Program-made: the position numbers and the translations under genes
The notes under the pieces: model-generated
What the model was told of the DNA's origin: nothing
Seen by the model: only the letters and a program-made list of their open reading frames with translations
The model's database searches: none
Shown here: positions 34,674 to 43,429 of the stretch, piece by piece
Layout of the letters: each line of letters opens with the position of its first letter
How positions within the stretch are numbered: position 1 is the stretch's first letter
NCBI GenBank assembly: GCA_964619535.1
Contig: CAZUEX010000011.1
Coordinates: forward strand, 1 to 64,000
Direction of reading: 5' to 3'
Length of the DNA stretch: 64,000 nt
Source: Leptonema sp964619535
Lineage (GTDB): Bacteria; Spirochaetota; Leptospiria; Leptospirales; Leptonemataceae

Positions 34674-35231
34674 ATGTCCATCCATGATATCCTGAACGCC
34701 GGCATTGGGCTTTATAAAGAAGGAGAAAAGGGCTTTCATCAGGTCCTGCAGCATCTGCTGGCCTCTTACGATAAGCTTCGACGCCAGGGGGCTGCCGATC
34801 AGTCCGAAACGGCGGAGCGTCTTCGGCAATCCCTGGATCAAACGATTACCGGCATACGGCAGATCTCTTCTACAGCGGAAGCCCGGCTGCAGGCCCTTCT
34901 AAAAGAAGCCGGTAACAATTACGAGCAGCTGCTTTCCGGACTGGAAGGCCAGATTGAGGCCATCAAGAAACAGGGCGAAAAAGGCATGGACGATATGAAG
35001 GGCCGCATGGAAACCCTGGCCGAATCCCTGAAAGAGCAGGGCACGGATCGCTTCCGGCGCAGCGTGGAGCGCCTCATTGCAGGCAGACAGGAGGACTTCC
35101 TGAGCACCTCCACCGTCGAAGGGGAGCGCATGATTTCCGTGCTGTTCTCTGAATCCGAGGAGTATGTTCACTCCCCGAAAGACCAGGAAACTACTGACGC
35201 AGAGGATACCCCGAAGCAGCCAGAGCCTTAA
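34674..35231 (+). CDS. Phasin-like coiled-coil protein
   Basis: This 185-residue protein is almost all helical and has no membrane segment. Amphipathic stretches (DKLRRQGAADQSETAERLRQSL; GQIEAIKKQGEKGMDDMKGRMETLAESLKEQG) resemble phasins and PhaR-type granule proteins, which coat polyester granules. The resemblance is of pattern rather than strong identity. The ATG at 34674 follows AGAGGG. Its last 41 bases overlap the 3' end of pheT on the other strand. The C-terminal tail is acidic and low-complexity. No polyester synthase gene is nearby. Confidence 0.6.
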   Translation: MSIHDILNAGIGLYKEGEKGFHQVLQHLLASYDKLRRQGAADQSETAERLRQSLDQTITGIRQISSTAEARLQALLKEAGNNYEQLLSGLEGQIEAIKKQGEKGMDDMKGRMETLAESLKEQGTDRFRRSVERLIAGRQEDFLSTSTVEGERMISVLFSESEEYVHSPKDQETTDAEDTPKQPEP

Positions 35232-37728
35232 CGGCCTCTGTCAGGATGGCCTGCTGCCTTTCGCCGCTGATACCGCCTTCGTCGGATTGCAGGGTTACCC
35301 TGTAGCTGACGGCCATTTTGCCATCAGGGATGGGCTGGCCTGAGTAGATCGTTAGCAGCTGCACCGACTGCAGCTCGGGAACCTGCAGCGATTCGATGAC
35401 GGCTACCGGGGCTGCCGTGGAGGTTGTATCATCCAGAAGCAGGGTGAGCTCAAAATCCGAAGCCGGATGCACGGAAGGCGGTCGGTAGGTATTCAGCCGT
35501 CGGTTCGAATCCCAGACCTGAAAAAGAGGCTCGAAGTCGAAATCCCCGATGATACAAACCGGGCGCTTGATGCCGGCCCGCCGGCCAAATGCAGGATGGC
35601 AGAGGCCGATCAGTCCCAGTCGTCCTGCTTCGCTTTCAAAGGCCACCTGGCAGCGCGGATGCAGGTAGAAGACGGGCTCTTCGGGTTCTTGCATGACAAA
35701 AGGAATGTTTAACGACAGAAGCATCTCTTCTATGCGTCGCCGGTGATCCAGAAAAACGGCCAGGGCTGCATCGGTGGGCTTCTCCGGTCCCGTTACGCGG
35801 AAATCGGTGGCAGCCCGATCCTGCAGATGCACGAAAGACAGCTTTACCGGCTCGTCCGGGAGTATGCCTTTCTTGCCTGATGGCAGGAAGATGCGTCCCA
35901 GCTCAAAGAGTGATACAGAGGCGAACCGATCCTGATTGAGCACGGCCTGGGCAAGCAGTCCGGGCAGCAGGGAGCGCCTCATCTCATTGCGATCGCTTTG
36001 CACCGGGTTGCGCAGTGTAATGCCACGGCCTCCAAAGAGCTCATTCTCTTCTGTGGAGGCAAAGCTGTAGTTCATGGTTTCATCGTAACCACTTTGCCGG
36101 ATCATCCGCTCTTTTAGCAGGCGTTCGAAGATACGACGACGGTTCGGTGCAGGCCTTTCTACGGTGACCGGGGCCGGAACGGGCTTGATGTTATCATAGC
36201 CGTATATACGGCCGATCTCTTCGACAAGATCTTCCGGGATCTGCACGTCATAATAGGACCGAAACGATGGAACAAGCACCTCAAAGCGGTCCTTTTTCGC
36301 TTTTACCTCAAAGTGCAGACGCTGCAGGATGTCTTTGAACTGCTCGGGGCGCAGGGCAAAGCCAAGGCGGCTGTGCAGGAAGTCCAGGCTGATCGAGATC
36401 CGATTTTGCCGTGGCTTCTTGCTTACCGTCCATGCATTCGTCAGTGTTCCGCATCGCAGGTTCGGACTGGTTTCTTTCAGCAAAGAGACAATGCGGTAGA
36501 TGGCGGCCGGAGCCTTCACGGGGTCCTGTCCCTTTTCAAACCGTCGGGCCGATTCCGTTCTGGGCGCGCCGGCCGAAAGGGCCCGTCGGATGCGGTCACG
36601 GGGGAACGTTGCCGACTCGATAAAGACGGCCTCCGTTGTTGGCTGGATCGAGGAATGCTGTCCTCCGATGATACCGGCCAGGGCCACAGCAGAGGAGGAC
36701 TGGACCCTGCCATCATAGATGAAAAGAGAGCCGGCCGGCATCTCGTAGACCTGTTCGTCCAGGGCCGTAAACGAGGTCTTTGCCTTTGCCGGAGCGCAGA
36801 TGATGGTATCGCCTTTCAGGTTCGAAGCATCGAAGCAGTGGTTGGGCTGACCCATCTCGTACATCACATAGTTCGATGCATCCACAACGTTGTTGATGGA
36901 CTTCTGTCCAACGGCAGCAAGGCGAAGCTTCATCCATGCAGGAGAAGAACCTACGGTTACGCCATCACAGTGCATCCCCTGATAGGTCAGGGCTGCATCG
37001 TCGATGATCTGGATCGTCTTTCGAGGCAGGGAGGCCTTCGTCTTCAGCGTCTTTGCCGATGCCAGGGCCTCTTCGATGGGATCACGTTTCAGCTTCTTCT
37101 TGAAGATGGCGGCGATTTCACGTGCAAAGCCAAAGTGGCTCCATAGATCCGGGCGATGTGTGATCGATTTATTGTCAATATCAAGGACCGTATCGTTGTA
37201 AGGCAGAACCTCGTTCAGTGGAATACCGGCCTTCAGGCTAACCTTTCGGGGTTTGGTCCTTTCCGGTGAGGCGCCCGTATACGATGGGTCCAGTTCGTTC
37301 AGGATGAGGATGCCGTCGTTATCGCCAACGATGCCATCGATCTGCAATTCCTTTGCAGAGCAGATCATTCCCTCAGAGACGACGCCGCGAATCTTTCGTT
37401 TCTCGATGCGCAGTTCACCGTCCGCCAGTGGCAGAACCGATCCGAGGGGAGCAAAGGCCACAAAGATGCCTGCCCGTACGTTTGAGGCTCCACAGATAAC
37501 CGATCGCTTTTCTTTACCGTCGAAGACCACACACTTGGAAAGATGGTCGGAGTCCGGATGCTTTTCACATTCCAGTACCTCGGCTACGATCAGCTGTTGA
37601 AAGAAGGGCAGGGTTTCGTAATACTCTTCCACCTCGCATGTGGACATGGTCAGCCTGTTTACCAGGTCTTCCACGCTAATATTTTTGAGGTCAACGTAAT
37701 CAGAGATCCAGGAGAGAGAGAGTTTCAT
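35191..37728 (-). CDS. pheT: Phenylalanyl-tRNA synthetase beta subunit
   Basis: This 845-residue protein forms the alpha2-beta2 PheRS with PheS. The N-terminal EMAP/tRNA-binding domain is seen in VAEVLECEKHPDSDHLSKCVVFDG (about 48-71). The B3/B4 editing domain (about 220-400) and B5 domain follow, then a catalytic-like core with PNRRRIFERLLKERMIRQSGYDETMNYSF. A C-terminal anticodon-binding fold starts near YRPPSVHPASDFELTLL. It starts 48 bases after the pheS stop. Length is slightly above the usual ~800. Its 3' end overlaps the phasin-like gene tail to tail. Confidence 0.96.
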   Translation of the reverse strand: MKLSLSWISDYVDLKNISVEDLVNRLTMSTCEVEEYYETLPFFQQLIVAEVLECEKHPDSDHLSKCVVFDGKEKRSVICGASNVRAGIFVAFAPLGSVLPLADGELRIEKRKIRGVVSEGMICSAKELQIDGIVGDNDGILILNELDPSYTGASPERTKPRKVSLKAGIPLNEVLPYNDTVLDIDNKSITHRPDLWSHFGFAREIAAIFKKKLKRDPIEEALASAKTLKTKASLPRKTIQIIDDAALTYQGMHCDGVTVGSSPAWMKLRLAAVGQKSINNVVDASNYVMYEMGQPNHCFDASNLKGDTIICAPAKAKTSFTALDEQVYEMPAGSLFIYDGRVQSSSAVALAGIIGGQHSSIQPTTEAVFIESATFPRDRIRRALSAGAPRTESARRFEKGQDPVKAPAAIYRIVSLLKETSPNLRCGTLTNAWTVSKKPRQNRISISLDFLHSRLGFALRPEQFKDILQRLHFEVKAKKDRFEVLVPSFRSYYDVQIPEDLVEEIGRIYGYDNIKPVPAPVTVERPAPNRRRIFERLLKERMIRQSGYDETMNYSFASTEENELFGGRGITLRNPVQSDRNEMRRSLLPGLLAQAVLNQDRFASVSLFELGRIFLPSGKKGILPDEPVKLSFVHLQDRAATDFRVTGPEKPTDAALAVFLDHRRRIEEMLLSLNIPFVMQEPEEPVFYLHPRCQVAFESEAGRLGLIGLCHPAFGRRAGIKRPVCIIGDFDFEPLFQVWDSNRRLNTYRPPSVHPASDFELTLLLDDTTSTAAPVAVIESLQVPELQSVQLLTIYSGQPIPDGKMAVSYRVTLQSDEGGISGERQQAILTEAVKALAASGYPLRQ

Positions 37729-37776
37729 ATGGCCTTATCCTTGCAGAAGAGGGAATGTAGAATCAGATATCATCTG

Positions 37777-38802
37777 TTAGCCCGAGAATTGCTGTAGAAA
37801 GCGCAGGTTACCCGAAAGGAAGTGTCGGATGTCTTCGATTTCATGACGCATCATGACCAGGCGCGACAGTCCCATACCAAAGGCAAATCCGCTCCATTCA
37901 TTGGCATCGATTCCGCCGGCACGCAGAACATTCGGATGCACGAGCCCGCAGGGAAGAAGCTCCACCCAGCCGGAATGCTTGCAGACCTGACAGCCTTTAC
38001 CGCCGCAGATCAGGCACTGGATATCAAGCTCGAAGCCCGGTTCGACGAATGGAAAGTAGCCTGGACGCAGGCGCACCGTTACGTCTCTTTCGAAGAAGGC
38101 CGAAAGAAACGTCTTCATTACGTGGATCAGATGTGCCGTTGATATGTTGCGGTCGACCATCATCCCTTCGCATTGATAGAAGGTATTCTCGTGGGATGCA
38201 TCGGTTTCTTCGTAGCGGTACACCCGCCCCGGGGCTACAATGCGAAAAGGGGGCTGCAGGGATTGCATGGCGCGCACCTGCACCGACGACGTATGCGTGC
38301 GCAGCAGAAAGCCCTCTTCGGTCCAGAAGGTATCCTGCATATCCCGGGCAGGATGATCGTCAGAGAAGTTCAGCTTGCCAAAGTTGTTTTCGTCCGTTTC
38401 TACTTCCGGGCCATCCATCAGCTGGAAGCCCATCTGTTGAAACAGATCCTCCACCTCATACTGGATGCGCGACATGGGATGCATATGACCATGGGCTTTG
38501 GCCACAGGTCGAAGGGCATCATAGTGCTCGGTGGACAGTCGCTCGGCTTCGGCCTTTCTTTCGAGTTCTGTTTGGCGTTCTTTAAAGCGTGTTTCCAGCT
38601 CTTCGCGGATGCGGTTGGCCAGAGAGCCAATCTCGCGCTTCTCTTCAACAGAAAGATCTTTCAGGGATTTCAGCGCTTCGGTAAGGCGCCCCTTCTTTCC
38701 AAGGACTGATTGGTGAAGATCACGAAGTTCAGCAAGGTCAGTGGTTTCCAGCGCCTGCAGGGCAGACGAATGGATGTGTTCAAGTTCCTGTTTTAATGAC
38801 AT
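37777..38802 (-). CDS. pheS: Phenylalanyl-tRNA synthetase alpha subunit
   Basis: This is a 341-residue class II synthetase catalytic subunit. An N-terminal coiled coil (about 1-85) is followed by motif 2-like sequence (RIVAPGRVYRYEETDASHENTFYQCEGMMVD) and motif 3 (WSGFAFGMGLSRLVMMRHEIEDIR). The CxxC-containing insert LICGGKGCQVCKHSGWVELLPCG is a zinc-like knuckle seen in many bacterial PheS. The start is the ATG at 38802 after GAGG; sixteen upstream codons are unlikely to be used. A perfect 16-bp palindrome lies 42 bases upstream. Confidence 0.96.
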   Translation of the reverse strand: MSLKQELEHIHSSALQALETTDLAELRDLHQSVLGKKGRLTEALKSLKDLSVEEKREIGSLANRIREELETRFKERQTELERKAEAERLSTEHYDALRPVAKAHGHMHPMSRIQYEVEDLFQQMGFQLMDGPEVETDENNFGKLNFSDDHPARDMQDTFWTEEGFLLRTHTSSVQVRAMQSLQPPFRIVAPGRVYRYEETDASHENTFYQCEGMMVDRNISTAHLIHVMKTFLSAFFERDVTVRLRPGYFPFVEPGFELDIQCLICGGKGCQVCKHSGWVELLPCGLVHPNVLRAGGIDANEWSGFAFGMGLSRLVMMRHEIEDIRHFLSGNLRFLQQFSG

Positions 38803-38843
38803 GGCGCCCTCAGAGATGCGAGTGGGAAAAGCTGAAAGCTTCT

Positions 38844-38859
38844 TTTTCAAGCTTGAAAA
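38844..38859. repeat. 16-bp perfect palindrome upstream of pheS
   Basis: TTTTCAAG (38844-38851) and CTTGAAAA (38852-38859) form a gapless palindrome 42 bases before the pheS ATG. It could be an operator or part of the pheST leader. I see no Phe-rich leader peptide or full attenuator around it. Confidence 0.4.
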
Positions 38860-39048
38860 GGGCGGCAGGGTGTAAAGCCTTTTAAGTTACGCTCGCTTCT
38901 CAGGCATTTTGCGCATGGCGCATCGGGCTTATGCGGTCTGGCAGTGACACCTGGCGAGTCTGGATGGGCGCAGGCTTCGATGAAAAAAAGGTTGTCACCC
39001 TGCCTGTGGCTTATGGACTGGTCGGAAACTCCAAATCGGATTGAGATC

Positions 39049-39243
39049 ATGGCACTGCCCAAACGAAAAGTATCGAAACAGAAAACCCGTTCGCGTAGAG
39101 CGCATCATGCTCTGGGCAAGCCGAATCTGGTAGCATGTAAAAACTGCGGTTCTTTCATCAAGCCGCATCGTGTATGTCCTACCTGTGGATTCTATAAAGA
39201 CCGTGTACATCAGGTCTTCACAAAAACCGTTGAACGCGGTTGA
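39049..39243 (+). CDS. rpmF: 50S ribosomal protein L32
   Basis: This 64-residue protein begins MALPKRKVSKQKTRSRRAHH, diagnostic of L32. It has an intact zinc ribbon with CKNC and CPTC pairs (about 30-33 and 43-46). The ATG lies well inside a longer open frame whose upstream part is not coding. It stands alone between pheS and the SDR gene rather than beside plsX or fabH, as in many bacteria. A strong terminator follows. It keeps the zinc-binding form, whereas L33 here is the zinc-free form. Confidence 0.96.
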   Translation: MALPKRKVSKQKTRSRRAHHALGKPNLVACKNCGSFIKPHRVCPTCGFYKDRVHQVFTKTVERG

Positions 39244-39293
39244 TTCCCGGCCACGTCTTTCCGCGAACCTACCGTTTTTTTGAAATGGACAGA

Positions 39294-39330
39294 GAAAGAG
39301 CAGCAGGACTGCTCTTTCTTTCGTTTTATT
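39294..39330. terminator. Bidirectional terminator between rpmF and the SDR gene
   Basis: GAAAGAGCAG (39294-39303) and CTGCTCTTTC (39309-39318) form a perfect 10-bp stem with a five-base loop. TTTCGTTTTATT follows on the plus strand. It ends the rpmF transcript and can also serve the convergent SDR gene, whose stop is at 39329. Confidence 0.8.
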
Positions 39331-40102
39331 ACCTGTTCAGCCGGGCGGTCAGTGCACGTACCAGAGAACGAGGCATCAGGCCAACGGTGCTTGCCATCAG
39401 CCAGTTAAAGAATCCCGGAATTACAATCGTCTTTTTTCGCAGCCAGGCGTTATAGCCGATTTGGGCAACGTTTTCGGCCGACATTACGAGAGGACTCTTT
39501 ACAAGCTGTGAATCTCGCATGCCTGCTGTATCGAAGAAGGGCGTTTCGGTGGGTCCGGGGCAGAGCACCGTCACGCTGATGCCGTAGGGCTTCAGCTCTT
39601 TGGCCAGGCCCTCAGAAAAGAAAAGCACATGGGATTTGGAGGCGTAGTAGTTCGTCATAAAAGGCCCTGGTTGAAAGGCTGCCGTTGAGGCTACGTTCAG
39701 GATGGAGCCGTTACGACGTTCGATCATCCGGGGTAGAAAAAGATGGGTAAGCTCTATCAGGCTGACGATGTTCAGCTGCAGCATGGCCCGTTCTTTTTCC
39801 CACGGGGTGTCGATAAAGGGCCCGTGGGTGGCAAAACCGGCGTTGTTTACGAGGTTTGCAACGGCCAGCTTCTTCTTCTGGATGGCGTCATACAGCTTCC
39901 TGGGCCCCTGTGGCTGGCTGAGGTCGGCCGGAATTACCTGCACGTCCACCGCATACTGGCTGCGCAAATCCGCTGCCAGGGTTTCCAGTTTATCGGCACT
40001 GCGTGCTGTAAGTATCAGAGGATGTCCGTTGCGTGCAAAGAGCCTGGCCAGCTCAAGCCCGATGCCGCTTGAGGCTCCTGTTATCAGTGTATAAAGTGTC
40101 AT
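39329..40102 (-). CDS. Short-chain dehydrogenase/reductase
   Basis: This 257-residue classical SDR has the NAD(P)-binding TGASSGIG (about 8-15), the NNAG motif (about 87-90), the catalytic Ser in NVASTAAF and the YxxxK pair in YYASK (about 153-157). The Arg/Lys-containing cofactor strand (TARSADKLETL) is compatible with NADP. The C-terminus is basic and semi-hydrophobic (LMASTVGLMPRSLVRALTARLNR), as in SDRs that act on lipids near the membrane. The substrate is unknown. It is transcribed alone from the minus strand. Confidence 0.92.
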   Translation of the reverse strand: MTLYTLITGASSGIGLELARLFARNGHPLILTARSADKLETLAADLRSQYAVDVQVIPADLSQPQGPRKLYDAIQKKKLAVANLVNNAGFATHGPFIDTPWEKERAMLQLNIVSLIELTHLFLPRMIERRNGSILNVASTAAFQPGPFMTNYYASKSHVLFFSEGLAKELKPYGISVTVLCPGPTETPFFDTAGMRDSQLVKSPLVMSAENVAQIGYNAWLRKKTIVIPGFFNWLMASTVGLMPRSLVRALTARLNR

Positions 40103-40286
40103 GCGTCATTCAATGCCGGGGTTTGCAGGGAGTCAAACGACTGCGCAGGTCCTGTGGAAAACAGCGCGATCTGTCTGGCGCAGGGTGCAAAAAAGTGGAC
40201 CGAACGGTCTATAGAGATTTTGCTGGTACTGCCCGCAAGAACAGAACTCCTGCCCTCAGGGGTCCTCTTTTTCCGGGCAAAGCGGA

Positions 40287-40302
40287 TTGACTGAAAAGTC
40301 AA
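40287..40302. promoter_or_regulatory. Inverted repeat before the midasin-like gene
   Basis: TTGACT (40287-40292) and AGTCAA (40297-40302) form a perfect 6-bp inverted repeat around GAAA, 47 bases before the start of the AAA+ gene. TTGACT could also act as a -35 element. It is the only clear signal in the 246-base gap between the SDR and AAA+ genes. Confidence 0.3.
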
Positions 40303-40348
40303 AAGCTTGATTGCTGAACCTGCCTGACGGCAAGAAAAGGAGCCTGGA

Positions 40349-43300
40349 ATGAGTGATTCCGTTACGTTTGTAGAACTGGAAGGGTTTCGTCTGCCCGTAT
40401 ATGAAGGGGATCCGGGATGGATACCGGCCACCGATATCGTGTTGACACCGGCCACAAGGGCGAACCTGCGCAAGATCCTGCCGCCGCTTTTACGTGGCCA
40501 TAACCTGCTTCTTGTCGGAGATGCAGGTGTGGGTAAGAATGCCCTTATTTACTATATTAATGCCCTGCGAAAGCATCCTACGATCCGTTACAGTTTTAAC
40601 GAAGACACCCTTCCGGAAGACCTGGTCGGCTCCTATCGTATCCAGCCGGGCGGCTTTGTATGGTCCGATGGTGCACTGTCCGCTGCCCTTCGGCAGGGAG
40701 CCACCTTTGTGGCCGATGAGATGAACCTGGCCTCTCCCGAGGTCTTGAAGCGCTTTCAGTCCGTCTTTACAGAGCGTCGCCTGCAGATTCTCGAAGGGGA
40801 CGGATCGGTCATCGAACCACACAGGGGCTTTTCCTTTGTGGCCACGCAGAACCCTTCGGAGGGCTTTGAGGGCAGAAAGCCGCTTCCCAGAGAGATTCAG
40901 AAGTATTTTACAACCGTCTACCTTGATCCGTATCCCGATGAGGAGCTGGTTGCCATCCTTTCCGGGCTTTACAGCAGCATCCCCGAGGAGGTGCTGAAGA
41001 CCATCGTGCGTATCGGCCGCACGGTGGAAGAGCTGGTTGTGCGCAAGAAGGTGGGGGCGCGCGATCTCGAACGCTTTCATTTTAACCTGCGTAACCTGAA
41101 GCGACTGGCCGCACGTCTGGAAGACCAGCCCGATTACCTGATGCTGGAGTTGCAGGACATCTTCATTCGGCCGTTTCGCAGTGAAGAGGACCGTACACTG
41201 CTTCGCGAAACGATCGAAGAAATCCTGAAAGAAGAGGGCTTCGGCTCATACATTGGAAAAGCAAAGCGAAGCATTGAGGTTCACGTTGACCTGGAAGGCG
41301 GGCGTATCGATATCGGCCGCGCCAGACTGCCTCTAAAAGGACAGGACCGTAAGGAAAGGGTAGAACGTGCCCTTGCAGGCTTTGCCCTCGTTCCGGCCCG
41401 TCTGGAAGTGGCAGAGGCCATTGCCCGCTCCTTGCAGTTCAAAGAGAATATCCTGCTTGAGTCCGATGCCGACGTCGAAGCGGATGCCTATGCTCGTTTT
41501 TTTGCGGAGCTGGCCGGCATTCCGGTGCATTCCATCTCTCTGTCGCGAGGCATGCATACCTCCGATGTTCTCGGTGGCCTGAAGCCGGCGGGAAAGGATC
41601 AGGTGAAATGGGTGGACGGTCCGCTGACCGAGGGACTGCGCAAAGGCGGACTGCTCCTTATCCAGGGACTGGAAGCCGCCGGGCCGGAGCTTGTTGAGAA
41701 GATGAACATGCTCATGGACGATGCCCGTGCCATGTCATTGCCGGCTGAAAGCGGAGAAACCGAGCCCTTAAAGCTGAAGGATGAGGCCGCCGTCTTTGGT
41801 CTGAAGTATTTCCGTCTTCATAAAACCACTCCCACGGTGTCGCGTGCCTTTCGGAATCGCTTTTCTGCCATCGTTGTTCCTCCTGTTGTCGATGCAGAGA
41901 GCCTGCGTGGCATCATCGAACATGCCCTGTCCCTGGAAGAGGGCGAGGCCTCTTCGCTAACGACGTTGATGCTGCAGTTCCATATCTTTGCCCGCAAAAA
42001 GGCTGAGAAGCGTGAGATCGGTGCCACCCGTATGCAGCCCTATCATTATGGCCTGACGAATCTGATGCGTTTTGTGGATCTCGTTGGCTGGGCAGCGGCC
42101 GAGCCAGAGAACCTTACGCCTGAAAAGATGAGAGAGGCCATCACGGAAGGGGCATCGATTGCCTATATCAACGAGATTGCAGATCCTCCCGAGCGGCAGA
42201 TGATGCTGCAGGCCCTGATGAAGATGCTGGATGGAGCCGATCTGAAAACATTGCTGGAAGAGTTTCAGGCAGTATCGAAAAAAAAAAGCCTCAACCTGAA
42301 GCCTCCCGTTAAGGGAAAGATCAACTGGAACCAGGAGGAGCACTGGCGCGATGCTACGACCGGTAAGGCCTCCTGGAACAGAGAACCACAGAAGCTTAAG
42401 AAAGGTATCAACATCAACACACCGGAAACGGGCGGCTCAACGAAAGAAGGTGAGGATGCCTGGTATGGCGCCGATACAAAAGGCAACAAGGGCGTCGGTG
42501 AGCCTGGCCAGGGCGGCGGCGCCTGGGGCTACCGCACCGAAGAGCTTTACAGAGAATTCCTGAAGAAACGCAGGCCTCTGTGGAGCTATAACCTGGGCGT
42601 GTCTCTGGAAGAGTTCATTGAGATCTTTGCTCCCGAACTGGAACGGGTCAGTCTTGACCTGGAGCATCTGCTGGATCCTGATGTACAGATCCGCCGTCGT
42701 TACCGTGCAGAAGGCTCCCGCGTTGATGCACGGAAATACCTTTCGTATCTTTCCGGCAAAGGCGATGATCGCATCTTTGACCGAACGACCATTCGCATCG
42801 ACGAAGACCGTCTTCGCGGAGTGGAGGTGCTTTTTGCCCTGAACAAGGGGCGTCGCATCTTTAACTTTGACTATTCTGTTGCCGTGCTTGTGGCCATCAT
42901 GAGTGCAGCCGAGATCCTCGATACGCATCGCATCTCGTTTGGGGCCATCGGCTACTCGGATCTGACCAACCAGAAGATCGATATCGATCTTCAATGGCAT
43001 AAGCTGCTCGATGATGTATGGGGCCCGCAGCGACAGAGCGAGCTGTTTTATGGCCTGGCCTCAGACTGGCATGGCGATACCGTGTCGGAATTCCAGATCA
43101 TGGATGAGCTGTCGACGATGTTCTCTGCCGATGCAAAGACGCGGATCCTGGTAATGTGCTCGGACTTTCGCGGAGCCAGGGCCCGTGTTACCGTTGAAAA
43201 AGACCTTACGTCTCGCGATACCCGTGAGTTGAAAGAGCACATCGATCGCCTGGAAGCCCGTGGTGTCGTCCTGCTGGGTGTTGGACTGGGGCCGCGCAAC

Positions 43301-43417
43301 CTCGCAGAGCCGCTGTTTCGACACCATCTGTCTATTACCGATGTGAATTATACAGCGCTCCCTTCGATGCTTTCGCAGGAGATTTCCTCGCTGATTCACA
43401 GGTATCATGAGGCCTGA
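40349..43417 (+). CDS. Midasin-like double AAA+ ATPase with C-terminal vWA-like domain
   Basis: In this 1022-residue protein the first AAA+ module has Walker A GDAGVGKN (57-64), Walker B FVADEMNLAS (120-129) and sensor-1 ATQNP. The DEMNLA and ATQNP contexts resemble midasin/dynein-type AAA+ modules. The Walker A ends in Lys-Asn rather than Lys-Thr/Ser. The second module (about 340-560) has lost its P-loop but keeps SRAFRNRFSAIVVPP, an arginine-finger-like element. A Gly/Lys/Trp-rich linker (about 655-730) leads to a vWA-like domain (about 830-1010) whose MIDAS is reduced to FDYSV. The plan suits a mechanochemical remodeller that acts on a bound substrate. The ATG follows AAAGGAG. A gamma-carbonic-anhydrase-like gene follows 12 bases downstream. 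Confidence 0.75.
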   Translation: MSDSVTFVELEGFRLPVYEGDPGWIPATDIVLTPATRANLRKILPPLLRGHNLLLVGDAGVGKNALIYYINALRKHPTIRYSFNEDTLPEDLVGSYRIQPGGFVWSDGALSAALRQGATFVADEMNLASPEVLKRFQSVFTERRLQILEGDGSVIEPHRGFSFVATQNPSEGFEGRKPLPREIQKYFTTVYLDPYPDEELVAILSGLYSSIPEEVLKTIVRIGRTVEELVVRKKVGARDLERFHFNLRNLKRLAARLEDQPDYLMLELQDIFIRPFRSEEDRTLLRETIEEILKEEGFGSYIGKAKRSIEVHVDLEGGRIDIGRARLPLKGQDRKERVERALAGFALVPARLEVAEAIARSLQFKENILLESDADVEADAYARFFAELAGIPVHSISLSRGMHTSDVLGGLKPAGKDQVKWVDGPLTEGLRKGGLLLIQGLEAAGPELVEKMNMLMDDARAMSLPAESGETEPLKLKDEAAVFGLKYFRLHKTTPTVSRAFRNRFSAIVVPPVVDAESLRGIIEHALSLEEGEASSLTTLMLQFHIFARKKAEKREIGATRMQPYHYGLTNLMRFVDLVGWAAAEPENLTPEKMREAITEGASIAYINEIADPPERQMMLQALMKMLDGADLKTLLEEFQAVSKKKSLNLKPPVKGKINWNQEEHWRDATTGKASWNREPQKLKKGININTPETGGSTKEGEDAWYGADTKGNKGVGEPGQGGGAWGYRTEELYREFLKKRRPLWSYNLGVSLEEFIEIFAPELERVSLDLEHLLDPDVQIRRRYRAEGSRVDARKYLSYLSGKGDDRIFDRTTIRIDEDRLRGVEVLFALNKGRRIFNFDYSVAVLVAIMSAAEILDTHRISFGAIGYSDLTNQKIDIDLQWHKLLDDVWGPQRQSELFYGLASDWHGDTVSEFQIMDELSTMFSADAKTRILVMCSDFRGARARVTVEKDLTSRDTRELKEHIDRLEARGVVLLGVGLGPRNLAEPLFRHHLSITDVNYTALPSMLSQEISSLIHRYHEA

Positions 43418-43429
43418 TGGGAGTTTGTC

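Noticed and set aside
36313..37146. Plus-strand frame of 277 codons antisense to pheT
   Set aside because: It lies entirely inside the well-conserved pheT gene and shows no family motif.
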